From contig OY856188.1 in NCBI GenBank assembly GCA_963693315.1, positions 191,335,049-191,399,048 of the forward strand: a stretch of DNA of 64,000 nt, read 5' to 3'. A model generated the notes under the pieces. That model was given only the letters and a program-made list of their open reading frames with translations. It was not told the origin of the DNA and did not search any database. Of this stretch, positions 1 to 12,457 are shown piece after piece. The number at the start of each line of letters is the position of its first letter. Position 1 is the first letter of the stretch. The stretch comes from Diogma glabrata (taxonomy: Eukaryota; Arthropoda; Insecta; Diptera; Cylindrotomidae). The position numbers were made by a program, and so were the translations under genes.

Positions 1-950
1 TTGAAAACTTTTAAAATAGATTTAATTTTGGCGGATGTAATTGAAAAACAATGCATTAACAGGCAATAAGATTTTAAATTGATTATAACTTTTATAATCC
101 AATATTTCGTATTTGGATTTATTTAAGCTAGAAATTTTGAACCTTCATTTAATATTTTCGCCAATTTTTTGAGGTTTTAAACGAAAATTGTATGAATCAC
201 ATGCTTTTTGAAATATGGTGACCCAATGGTTATATCGTTTTCCATGGAAAATTTTAATATGTTTTATTATAAAGACTTTATATTCAAAACTAGATCCGAA
301 ATAGAGGACATATAATTTCCTATGCTGGAGAGAAGAATGCGAATTGTAAGTAACGGGCATCATAATTTAAATAATAGTATAACTCTAACAAAATTGTTTG
401 TATAAAAGTCGAATTAAAACTCTATTCATTTAGTCTTAGTTTGTGTTGATTTATATTAAAATTTAAAATTTAAATTTTTCATTGAAATAAGTTAGTTGAT
501 AAATAAATTAATACATATGCATACATTTTGTAAAAACGAAAATGAAACACAAATCAATTTTAATATATAATAATAAATAAATACTTTATACAAACACAGA
601 TATTACATATAGGAAAGAAAAATTATAACAATATGCAATTGTTTATTAATATTTTAATAATCAACAATTTAATAAAACCACGACGCTTAAAATTATTAAA
701 AAACGAAAACATTTTATTTTTACTATTCATTATTTTGATGTAAATCTAGTTTAAGTATTTAAAAATAATAAGGTCGATTATGTGGTGAGGTGAACTGGAG
801 ATTCTTTATTTTTATGTCTCTTTCTCTTTCTTTCGTTCTCTCTCTAAATCTCTTCCCTCTCTCTCTCTTTCTCTCTCTGACGTTTACATCACATGGAATG
901 GAACGAAACATTTGTGCAATGATCTTCTATTAATTTCGTTATATAACTTA
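1..950. other. AT-rich stretch without a gene
   Basis: No open frame here resembles a known protein and no splice-linked exons are visible. The only distinct feature is a pyrimidine-rich (CT)n microsatellite at about 814-881. The rest is ordinary AT-rich, non-coding sequence. Confidence 0.5.
814..881. repeat. CT-rich microsatellite
   Basis: This is a run of imperfect TCTCTCTT-type repeats on the plus strand, with almost no purines across about 65 bases. It is a simple-sequence repeat with no visible link to a gene. Confidence 0.75.
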
Positions 951-1124
951 TTTAATTGAACCCAATTATATAACACCCTATATCATGTCCGTCTTTGGTG
1001 ATGCCATCACCACAGCGTTCCGGAGTCTTCTTTTCCGACTTGTTCCACAACAATAGGAAATCAATACAGCTAACAATATTCCTATCGAGAATATTCTTCA
1101 AACAGCTTCGAAACTCCAACGGTT

Positions 1125-1275
1125 TATTGTTTTTTTTTTTTTTTAATAAAATGTGTTGTGTAGTAGGAATTACAATATGTGTCACAATAACACATAAAAA
1201 CCTTTTAAGACCAATGTCCCACAACAACATACGTTCAAAGGTGTTGATGGACGTAAATCTTTTTTGTTCCTTTAT
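1125..1275 (-). repeat. LINE 3'-end fragment (copy 1)
   Basis: This segment shares GTGTTGTGTA, TTTTAAGACC and GGTGTTGATGGACG, in the same order, with segments at 23.64-23.83 kb and 57.96-58.11 kb. The 58 kb copy continues into a reverse-transcriptase C-terminal reading frame on the minus strand, so this is probably the 3' end of the same non-LTR retrotransposon family. No reverse transcriptase is visible in this copy. Confidence 0.5.
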
Positions 1276-1319
1276 ACTTTTTGATAAAGAATAGATAACT
1301 AAACAAAAATCCTATCACT

Positions 1320-4300
1320 GACAAAATATGACATAGGCCAATATTTTAAGATAGAATAGAGAAAATAAAAGTAAATTAAAAAGTAAATAGCAAATTTTTA
1401 CAAAAATTTGCTGAAACAAAACAAAAACGTAGTTGCCAATAATCCAGCCGGTTGCATATTCCTTGATCCTGTGACGCACTGTCTTTCTTAAAGATTAAAG
1501 CCCACACATAGTTATATGAAAGCTCGTTTTTTTTCAATGAAGCACTAGCGTCTCATCATCAAGGATTATTTCACAGCTAAGATTGAGGGTACTACCGTTG
1601 ACTGAATATAGTCCATCCGCCACCACCCCCAAGATGTCACCTTGGCTACTGATATCTCACTGCTATTGCCAGTGGTATGTGATATCTCACGTTAACTCGT
1701 ATGTCAATAGCAGGGACTGGAGTACGCAGGGTTGTCACACCCGTAGATCAAAAATAAAAAAATTTTCAAAAGAATAAAAATTGATCCCTCCATGCGGAAA
1801 GGGTAGAAATATCCTCTACACAGCGCTCAAAATAATACACAAAATACTTCTATTATAAATAACACTTAAAACTTTATTTACAAAAACTAATTTTAAATAT
1901 AACTTCTATTTACACGATTTTATATGCACGGTAGAACGTTTTGTTCACAATTAATTTATTTCAATGCCATTTATCGCAATTTTAATTAAAACTTTACCAT
2001 AGCAGGTCTAAAATAAAACTAATCTAATTTTGCAAGAGGTATTTTCCTTATTTACAATTCTACATAATTTCTCGCATATTCTTGGAAAAACTAAGAAAGA
2101 TCTAGAATAGAATAGATAATTATTTTCGATATATTTTATTTCATGTTGACCCAAGTTCTAAGAAGCGAATGTGACCTTGATTTTATTTTTGAAATATTGC
2201 ATATCGTAAATTGAAGTTGAATGTTTTCAAATAGTAATAGTACTAAACATGAAAATAGACCAATACTACTGAATTCTTTGAACCTCCATAGATTGTCATG
2301 AAAATTGGGAATTAAGATCATCTGACTTTAACTTCAAAGGTGACATAAGCCCGACTTGCGCATTTTATGTTTAAGGGGTGAAAACCACCCCTACGTGAAA
2401 ATATAGAAAAAATTTAGGTTTGCTCATTTTTTCGATTTAGTTATGTAGAATAAATCTTCTTTTATGTTTTCGAACATAGTTTAATATGTGTTCCAAACTT
2501 TCACCTTTTAAAAACCACCCCTATGCCTTAAACAAATAAAAAAGTAAACGATAATATTCTAAAAATATTATTATGAGAAAAGAACATTTGTTTTAAAGCT
2601 ATACATCACTAGTAGAGTTTCACGGTTTGGTTAACCGAAACCTAAAACGGAAGGTTTTGAAACAAATAAACCGTTACCGAAAACTCTTACCAAACCGCGG
2701 TTTTGCGGTTTTGGAAATTTCTTCGTAAAACAAGAAAATATTACTTTTATTAATATTTTAATTACTACTGCCAATAACCGCGAAGACTTTTCTTTTTTGG
2801 AAGATATCGTGAATGAAACAATTTTAGAAAGAAAAAATAATACAATAGTAGAGATTTTAGATAACGTGCATGCTATAGTTGTATTTGCTATAATAAAGTA
2901 TTTTAAATGATTTACAATCTGAAATAATATCTTACAACAAAACGTGCGTACCGAAGTTGGTTTTTAATAATTTATTTTGAAATAAACTGAATTTGAACTC
3001 AAAAATAAAAACAGAAAACCACCGTTTTCTAAAACACGTTTTTTTAGAAAATTTAATCATCAGAGCTACAATCACTATCATTTCTTCTGATAAAGGACAA
3101 TTTGAATTGAAGGACAATTTTAACTGTTATCACCTCAGCATGTCCCACATGTTGGGCTACAAAATAAACCGAGCATTCGGCAACCACAAGAGGCACCGCA
3201 TCCTTTTTTACAGTTACAAAATATTATTTTAAGCAACTCTTCTGGTGCACATCACGTACTTCCTTCTTTGATTTCGAAAATATGCTGACTATACAGTCAC
3301 GTACTGTTTCAAATAGATTTGTGTGTATACACTTACACAAACACTGACACACACTCACACAAATTATATCGAAAAAACCGTTTTTGCTCCAAAAAAATGC
3401 AAGTGGTTGTTGTAACATACCACTCTCAATTTTAAAGTGACAACGTCCATTGAAAAACCAATATATAGATACTTTCAAAAGTCATAATATTGTATTCATT
3501 CCAACTTGTTCAAACCTTTCATCTTTAAATGAATACGGGTTGAGAGGCTCGGGTTGGGTGGTCGGAGCACTATTATAATGCAAACTTGAAACAGTTACAT
3601 CTTCGATATTTTTTATCCCACAGAAAACAAAATACATATAACCAAATTTTTTGTTAAAAAAAAACAAACATTTTCGTGCTGACTACTTGTTATTTTTCTT
3701 ATTTAGTTTTAGAGTTATTTTGAAGAGAACGTACGTTCTTAAGAAATTTGAAATATACATTTTTCAGTATCATCATACTTTTTTCAAAAACTACGTATTC
3801 TAATGCTGCTAAACTTCTGAATCTCATGACTAATACTAAAATACAGCTATCTGTAAAAGGATAACGAAGAATATGGATTTTGTTGGGAATAGTTGAGATT
3901 TTACTGCTGATTTTTTTTTAAATTCGAGTTGCTCACCGTTTTTGTATCGTAACTCGCTTAGTTTTAAAGGACACGAATTAAACTAGTACTTATTTTAAAG
4001 GCATTGCTGAGCATTATAAAAATATTTTAGAAGTTTTCTCCGAAAAATTCAACGCTTTCCATTTTTCAACGTTGAATACTTCGAACCAAGTTGGTAAAAA
4101 AATATAATTCTCTTCAATGAGCTATAACTTCCTTCGCTTTGAACTTATTACAAAACTCATACCAAAGCCAATCACTTTTTCGTATTAAACTTGATTTTTG
4201 TTCATTTTAACTTTTTTGATAGAACACTAAGTTTTTGAGTTATGTGTGAAAAACCGTCAAAAACATGCTTATTTGATCGAAAATTGCAAGTTTTCAATTG

Positions 4301-4690
4301 CGAATAACTCGAAAAATATCGATCTATGGAAAAAACGTTTTATAATATTTTGACTTAAAATGTGTCTCTTTATCTGTTTTCGGGGTTATTTTGAGTGAAA
4401 GAAGGGGTGGCATCTACCCCCGGGAAAAAGCGCAAACCATCGCTATATCACCTTTGGTTTTTGAGTCATCCCTTAACTATTCAGCAAATTTCAAGTTAAT
4501 CGGTCAAGGTTCAAAGAATTCGGACCCGAAAACGATTGGTTGCTGCACTAAAAATGTTAAAAGACTCTTAACTTTTGTTTTACGATTAATAGAGAACACT
4601 TCAAAGCATTGTGTTACTATTAAAAATTAATAACAAAAATTTACACAAATTTCACGAGGAGAGGTTTTTACATGGAGCATGCATAGTTAT
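1320..4690. other. Non-coding AT-rich region
   Basis: Only short, low-complexity open frames occur here. I recognise no protein domain, RNA gene or clean terminal repeats. Around 2630-2710 the trinucleotide ACCG and its complement recur (CGGTTTGG, AACCGAAACC, AAACCGTTACCG), suggesting an old transposon remnant that I cannot name. Confidence 0.4.
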
Positions 4691-4701
4691 AGCGAGCATA
4701 T

Positions 4702-6246
4702 CCCCCAAGTAACAATTTCAGTTTTATATAAGCTCTTCTAGTGCTCTAGAGCTATAATATACAGCTGGTTGCTTTATATTTTGCTGATGCAGCGCTGCCA
4801 CAGCTCTAGCAGAGCTGTTGTGGTGCTAAATTTGCTACTTTTACAGCATTATTTCCTCTAAAGAAGTTGTTTAATAATATTTAATAGAGCTACATTAGCT
4901 GTATAAAAGTTGACTGTTAGAGTTTTTGAGAGCTAATATTACTTTTTGAATACAAATACTAGTAATTTTTTCAATGAAACTTTATGTTTACATAAACTAA
5001 TACATATCGACATGGTTTTAAAATGTTTTGATGTTATGGTTTCTGTCAAATAAATTCTTTTATAAATTAAATGGCAATTTGTTTTATTTTAAATAAATAA
5101 TATATGTAAATACTTTTATTGAAAATATGTATACAAATTTTATGTGCCATTTATTTTTTATGGTGAATAGTGATAGTTTAGAACTAAAATTTTAGTGCGC
5201 CCTTATTAGTTTTGTGTATTTGGTGGCAAAATAGAAAAATTATAATTTTTTTTTTAATATTTTGAAACATTTTTCACAGTTTCAGGTTTGTTAAATAAAT
5301 TTATTTTGGTGAATTCATCTTTAAAAAAATTCTTAGTTATAAATGGTTAACAATAGAAATCCAGTTATCGTGATATGTCATATTTGCAAAATACATCATT
5401 ATCAAAAATAATTATTAAAACATTTTTGGCCATTATGGTGATATTTTTTACTCCATCTTTATAAAAACGAAGATGGTGGCAAATTATACCAATATAGAGC
5501 TACCTATTACATATTACTCCTTTATAATGCTATTTATAACGGTTTATTTTAATATAGAGCTATCACAATCGCATTACTTTTTTATAAAGCTATTTGCTCT
5601 GTGAAACTGTTCTTTTTTTGTGTCACAAATGCTTTATTGTATAATAAACTTATTATGTTACAAAGCAAATAGCTTTATATAGAAGTAGTGTGATTAAGAA
5701 AGCTCTAAAATTTTAAGGAAAATGTCACACATAATCAAATGTCAATGCTTCAATTTCAACTAACGTTTGACTGAAAAACGCAACCATTTTGAATTATTGA
5801 AGATTCAAAAACTCGCAATAACTCAAAATTTACGTGAAAAATAAGCTCTGTTATATTTGAGCGCTTTTTATATTAGAAAAAAGCAGTTTATAAATAGACA
5901 TTAACGCTATATTACAGTAAGATTTTATAATGCTTATAGCTTTAAATAAGCTCAATTATAGCTCGCTTTGCTGTTGCAACGGTGAAATACAGCTCATAGG
6001 TCTATAATAAGTGGTGCTGCACTACTTTAGTTTAAAAGCTCTATATTAGGTTATGAAGCTATTGTAATGCTATTCTAACAACTGCCTGCTCTATATTTTA
6101 TTAGAGCTATGAGTTTTCGAAAACTATTTTATAAAGCTCCAAGTATCACTCGACAAATAAAACGCGCAACTAGCAACATACAATCTTCTCTAGAGCTTCA
6201 GTACAGTATCTTGATACTAATAGCTCTAAAAATTGTTACTTGGGCC
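4702..6246. mobile_element. 1.5 kb non-autonomous TIR DNA transposon with 6-base target duplication
   Basis: The ends are inverted copies of CCCAAGTAACAATTT (from 4704 at the left, 6230-6244 at the right). They are flanked by a perfect direct repeat GCATAT at 4696-4701 and 6247-6252, which looks like a 6-base target-site duplication. No transposase frame is present. The interior is full of AGCTCT/AGAGCT motifs in both orientations, densest near the two ends, as expected for arrays of subterminal transposase-binding motifs. I cannot assign the superfamily. Confidence 0.7.
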
Positions 6247-6252
6247 GCATAT

Positions 6253-9200
6253 TAATTTGGCGATGTCGATAGAAGTCGATGGCATGTGGATTCACGCGAC
6301 GATGAATGAGAAAGTCAACTCCAAATTCTCAATAAACGCAATAGTAAAGAGTGTATCTTTTGCTGTTTCATGGATTGCACTGTCCGGCCATCTAAAGTCT
6401 TCTAATGCCACTATACCTCGGATGGCGGGATCATTTTTTGTAGGTTTATAATTTTATTTTAGTGCCTACGCACTACACAACACATTTTATTTAAAAAAAG
6501 AAATTAACCAATCCTGAAATTATCCAGTTTGGTTTGTAAGTTTTTGGAGATCGCCTGGTCTTTTAAGACTTCGTCCGTTCCATGTTATCATTTTTAAATC
6601 GTAGTCCTGGTACAATTTCTGAGGTCGTTTTTGCAATGAGTCTGAGATAAGCCGAGCCCAGTGTAGAGTTCATATCGTTCATCGCGTATAAGCAGTTTTA
6701 CTCTGCATCTCTCCACTGCACCATTCCTAATTTTATTTGCGTCCCCTAAGTCCTAAGTGGAACGACGTGGACGTAGAATTTCAGATTTTCCACTATCCTT
6801 TCATTGACAGTTAATGCTACGGTATAATAATGCTTTTTAGCTCAAATTTTCGTACGTAAATAAAGTTGTTTTTTAAAACACGAGAGTAGAAAATAATTAA
6901 TCTAATTTTATTATAGCAAGCAAGAAAAAAATATAATTATTTTAAAATAGAATATAAAACTAAACCACACAAATCGCATAGATAATTAGTTATTTAGGAT
7001 TTGATTTATATTTATATTACATACATAAAAAATTTAATTTATAATATTTATTAGAATAATCAATTAAGTACGAAGAAGCACATAAAATAAAAGATTAAAT
7101 TATATAATTTTACTGTGTCAATAGTTTTTGTTAGATGTTGTTTGTTATTGTTATTTGAACTTTTGTCCTTCTGCCAGTTAAACCTTTATATATAAAAATT
7201 CAGCATATGTTTCTGCTCGCAAAACTGGAAAAGTAGCTTGTCGATTAACTTGAAATTTCGATATAAGGTTGCATTCGAATATGTCCGTGTTTTTATAGTG
7301 TTGTTTTTGTTCATATTAATAAGCATAATCAATAGTTGGAAGTGATTTGATTATCTGTCTTCGAAAAATGAAATGTAAGTTAACTTGACGCAGAATGTTA
7401 TATTCAATTCAATTCATTTGCTTTGTTTTGGAAATGATTTAATTATCCCTTTTCGAAAATCGGAGTCATATGTTTCATTTGTTTCATTTCTTTCATTCCA
7501 CAGCAAGGCAGAGTATTGATCTAATTGATGGGTTTCTCGGTAAATCTATATTCCCTACAAAACTTTTATTTACTTCAACATTCATTTCATACCAGACTGT
7601 GACACAGTAACGCGTGGCCGAGTACTATAGTATTACCATAAAAATCTGTATACATAAGAAATGCTATATAGAATTGATGATTTGAAACAAAGAAATAGTT
7701 AAACAAACCCCACGTCCAACGATGGAAGTTCTTGATCACTTTTATAGGCAGGTGTTTAAAGTTTCACTTTATGGAAATCTGGTAAGTGGACATATGAATT
7801 TAAATATTTATTAAAAAAGGATGGCCAGGACCAACATTTGGAGACCAACTAATAGTTTTGGATAAAATGAATGGCCAAAGAGAAAGATATTTAATTGAAG
7901 GTTTAAAAGTATTTAAAAAAAATTACAGGAAATGTATTTAAAAAATTACAGGAAAATGCAGGAAATTAAAAATTTCATTTATCCACAAAATCAAGTCAAA
8001 TATTTTTAGGTGTGAGGTAAGAGCTTAAGTCAGAAGAATTGTATTTTCCAGAAAACGTGATTTACCTAATATTAAAATGTTAATTGTAAATCGTATTCTT
8101 GTGGTGCATTAATAGCTCAATATTTCGTACTAATCGAAAGAGAAAAAAATGACATAGCAATATGAGCTTTATTAAAATGACAAATTTCGACTTAAGCCCT
8201 TTTTACCTAACACCACATAATTTATAAAGTTATAAGGATTTTTGGACTTTCAATAAACCAAATATAATATTAAACCGGAAAACTGAATCTATGACAAAAC
8301 GGATTACACTTGCAAATCTCTTATCACAGAACAATGTAATGAAACTATTAATTAGCTAACAGAGAAAATAATTAAAAGCACAAAAAAATGTGCGTGTGTG
8401 TACCAGAGTACACAGGTAAGAAGTGAAACTTCTTTATGACATCATTTTTCTACTATTTACAACTGTTCGCCTGCAATGGTTGATGGTAAGTAAAATCAAA
8501 ACGCTAAATTCTTTAACAAGATTTGGAAATGTTTGCATGTTCTATTGACAGGCAATTAGTTGAACTGTGGTAGAACTTTGGAGTTTCTCATAAACCAGTT
8601 GTTCCGAAAACAAAATTTGAAACACAAATCCAATTATTTATTTTTATAGTTGTTGCTATTACTTCCTTTTCGAATTGAGTTGGAAATTTTACTACTTGGA
8701 AAAATTGAAGAACCTTCAACTCTTTTGTTATTTAAATTATAAATTTGTTTACTAGCCGCCAAAGGGTTTTCAGCAATATTTCGAAATACTTTTATACGTT
8801 ATATCTCTCAATATTCTAAAATTAATTTGGAAAATATTTTCACAATTAATATTTTCAGATTAAACTTTATGAATGTTTCTGCTTCTTTAAATTTTGCCCA
8901 CGGTAAAAGATTACATTGTAAAGTAATTATATTTAAATTCAACTCATACCACAAAACCTACTACTAATTTAACCACCAACATAATTTTCTTTGTTTATGT
9001 TTAAAGCCGCTTTAAGTCCTTCCCAATATAAAACCTTTTAAATCTTTTCCTTTTATTTTATTTTAAAAATCAATTCTGATAAGATATTTCTTATCAACCA
9101 ACCATAATCTCAATCGTCAACAAAGAGTCTTAAAACAAATATAAATTCTTTTTGCTTTTTACATAACCGCACAGCAAACCACAATAATCAATAGAAAATA

Positions 9201-9510
9201 AAGCTTTTATCTTTCATAATATTCATTGCCTTATCTTGAAAACGAAAAAACTCTTATTTTTAATTTTCTTATTTATAACAAAAAAAATAAAAATATACCA
9301 AAACAAATTTCATTCGGCGCGTAACCGAAAATCGTGACGACTTTTTTTTTATACGGCTATAAAATTTCACTTCAATAAATTAACAAAAAATATATAAATT
9401 AAATTCAAAGCTTACATTATAAATTATATGTTGAATGTTGATCCACTGTATAATTCTTTCACAGAAACAAATAAATACATAATAATTTTCGCATCATTTT
9501 AAAAATGTTT
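6253..9510. other. Gene-poor AT-rich region
   Basis: A 72-codon open frame just right of the TIR element (6233-6451) starts inside that element and matches nothing I know. The remainder has no recognisable coding sequence, RNA gene or long repeat. Confidence 0.4.
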
Positions 9511-9513
9511 GTA

Positions 9514-9740
9514 TCATGAACAACAGCATTCATATCCACAATGCAAACCAAAATCACCAACGACAAGAATTAAACTATCCTCCTCGCGTCGATCGTAAAC
9601 ATTACGTGTTTCAGATAACACTTCATAAACTGCACCCAAATCTTGAAGTTTAGTCGATGCATCTGGATCATTTGTATTTTTATCCGGATGTAATTCTTTA
9701 GCCAAACGTCGAAATGGTTTGTTTATATCATTTCAATTTA
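9514..9740 (-). pseudogene. DNAJB11-like J-domain fragment
   Basis: The minus-strand frame encodes a J-domain piece with the HPD signature in LAKELHPDKN, followed by DPDAS, QDLGAVYEVLS and YDR. This order is that of the ER co-chaperone DNAJB11 (Drosophila shriveled). Traces of a glycine/phenylalanine segment (GDFG) follow, with deletions between them, and then a stop. Helix I of the J domain and all downstream substrate-binding domains are absent, and no splice sites restore them nearby. I read it as a decayed partial copy, possibly a retrocopy. It could instead be a lone exon of a gene whose other exons I cannot see. Confidence 0.6.
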
Positions 9741-11709
9741 TATCCGTTCAACTTGCTGATAATCAGAAAAACTTTATTATAATTTATTTTAAAGTAAATA
9801 CAATTTTTTTTTAGTTGAAATATCAAATTAACAAAAACTTTGATTTAAAAAATATCATTATTATTTGATTCAGTTTTAAATTTAAAATTTACATTTTATT
9901 TTCTTTTTGTGTCACAACACTCTGATAACAATGTTCACCATTGATTTCCAATTTACATAATATTTTGATTTAAATTTATATTCTAACCTCGATCCAAACA
10001 ATTTGATCGCTTATATACACATATTATAGGTTTCCTGTTTCCCTCTCCAATTCTACTTTTTACGAATTAAACAATCATTTATGCAAAACATGTTTTGCAA
10101 TGTATTATTAATTGAAATAAAGTGACGTAACTAAACCGTCAACAAAAAAACACAGTAGTACAAGCAAATGTCCCTACGCTTATTACAATTGAAGAAAATA
10201 AATTAACAAATTATTAGCGAATTTCTTTGAAAATAATTACTATTATTTTAGAGTAACAATTGAAAAATAGTCCGTCGTTACAAAGTATAAAACCACCATC
10301 GAAGAAAATTAAATGAATTATATTAAATTAGCATATTTGTAAAGCTTTTGGTCGGCTTACGCTTAAGAATAGCGGTACACAAAATCAACAATCAGCTTCA
10401 GAATCTGTTGGTTGGAATATTCAAAATTAATGGCTGTTTATGGTCTTTAGGAATTATTTGGACATGTTTAGCACACTAAATTTGAAATATTAAATATTTA
10501 GACCCTTTAAATATCCGAAGATACAATGTTTCGAAATTATGAAAAAATATCTTTAAAAAAAATTCTATGTGTTTGGGCAAAATTATTTAAAATGTTGGAG
10601 GAGCGTGTCTTCCTAACAATTGTTTTTCTGCATCCTAACTGCGCTATGTCACTTTGTATGTGTTACATAGATTCGAAATATAGTGATCCAAAAATGATGC
10701 GCATTACTGTCAGTAATTAAAGAATTTATTGAAAAATAACCGCATTCAAACTCGTACACCTACTAGATTTAAAAAACGATTTTGATTTAAAAAATTGTGT
10801 AATATTTAAATTAAAAAATCTGCAAATATTTTTCGCGGCGAGGGGTCGCGGTCCCCTTGTTAAGAATCCGTGCTATGAGAGAATATGTCTATCTCGCTTC
10901 ATCTAACGCACCTTTAAGCAAAAGAAACGGCTCGCTAAAAGCGAAGCATAAAGGAAACATTTATGAACTATTTTTTCCTGTGATAATATATGTATAGAAA
11001 AAGTATTACATAAACGTTACGCGTACGATTCACAAAAACGTATTACAAAATCGAAACATTTGAGTTACATTAGAGTTCTTCGTTTATATTACGCCTATGT
11101 AACGCTTTATTTGAAGGTTATGTCAATTTCTTTCTGTCAAATATAAACATTAAATTAACGCATGTGAAAATTTTTAAAATATATTAATCAAAATAAACAG
11201 TTAATAAAATTAATAAAAACTAAAATCTTCAGTTAACGGAACAGGAAACGCAATAGGTAATGTTTTTGTTAATTTTAATATATATTAAATATGTGTTTTT
11301 ATATTCAAAATAACATTTATATCCAAAATATTTTCACATTTTGTATACGAGTTTAAAATTTGAATTTTATACATTTTATTTTAATAATTGTAAGAAATGA
11401 ATAAAAAAAACAACGTGAAATGAGGCGAGAAATTGAGAAGGTGTGCGTTGATGGTTGATGGAATAATTTACCGCAAGAATAACAATCAGAAGGAAATTAT
11501 CAGAAGGGAAACTATCAAAAGGCAATTTAACATTGTGAAATATGAAATATTTGAATTTAGTTTATGATTATACGAATATATGAAAAACAAAAATGCATTT
11601 TTATTGGTGTAGGCTTATGAAAAAAAATTTACCATTAATTAAAAATGTTTCATGTGCGTTACACTAAAGTGTAACACAAACTTAACATAAATTACGGTTC
11701 GTAAACGGC
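9741..11709. other. Non-coding region left of the Gypsy element
   Basis: No gene was recognised. A slightly GC-richer patch at 10.84-11.11 kb and a small TAACACTTTAG-type inverted motif at about 11.66 kb are old repeats I cannot classify. Confidence 0.4.
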
Positions 11710-12417
11710 TTTTGGTAGCTAGAGTTGAGTGGAGATGAAGTTTTGAAGATGAATTCCAGTTGATGAAGATGAACTTGAGATGTATGTTGAAAGTAGAGTT
11801 GAGTAGAGTGATGTAATAATAATTCTAGTCGCGGTTGTTGTTGTGAAGAATTTGTATATCCAAAAGGAACAAATAATAGGCTTAAGTTCCAGAGCGCTAG
11901 TTCAGACACAATTAAATGAGAGACTTTAGATGCACCAACAATGTGAATAAAACACGGTGATTTAACGATACATTTTAGACATAATATGTAATCACATTTA
12001 TAAACTTTATTTTGTGATGTCACAACTTTTCACCAAATTCTGCATTTAGTGATCACTGTACACAGATATGTTAGTTAAACTTTATTTGTACAGGATGTTT
12101 ATATTGTTTATATAAATAACATAATGATCTTCAAAAAGTATTGAAATTACATTAAAATTAATATTTTAAATCTTGAGTGTTATTTAACAATTTTCAACAA
12201 TGGAGATTTTACATTTTTAATTAAATAAATTTTCTATGTAATTATATAATAATAATGGTGTTGCTAACATAGAGCCAAAAACAATATATACTTTTTATAT
12301 TAATGAAAAAACGAATGAATAATAATTTTTAGTTTTTGTCCATCATCGCTTTTCCAGGCAACTATTCTCTTTATTTTCAAAAGCAGGAGTTATTATACTT
12401 ATTATTATTTCAAATAA
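11710..12417 (-). repeat. 3' LTR of the Gypsy element
   Basis: This is a 708-base direct repeat of 17075-17782 at a constant offset of 5365 bases, with no indels. I see two substitutions (near 12075 and 12176). The ends, defined by where identity stops, are TTTTGGTAGC on the left and TTTCAAATAA on the right, so they are not the usual TG...CA. The 113-codon minus-strand open frame inside is LTR sequence, not a gene. Confidence 0.92.
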
Positions 12418-12427
12418 CTCCCCCCCT
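12418..12427 (-). promoter_or_regulatory. Polypurine tract
   Basis: On the minus strand AGGGGGGGAG lies directly against the 3' LTR. This is the position and composition expected for the plus-strand primer of LTR retrotransposon replication. Confidence 0.8.
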
Positions 12428-12457
12428 AGTGCCATCGAAGATGGGACGATATAGAAA

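Noticed and set aside
1583..1777. 64-codon frame in a slightly GC-richer patch with GATATCTCAC repeats
   Set aside because: It has no similarity to known proteins and no splice support; more likely an old repeat.
6233..6451. 72-codon frame just right of the 1.5 kb TIR element
   Set aside because: It starts inside the TIR and shows no recognisable domain on either strand; not enough support for a gene.
11682..12023. 113-codon minus-strand frame repeated at 17068-17388
   Set aside because: It is entirely LTR sequence of the Gypsy element, present twice, with no domain.
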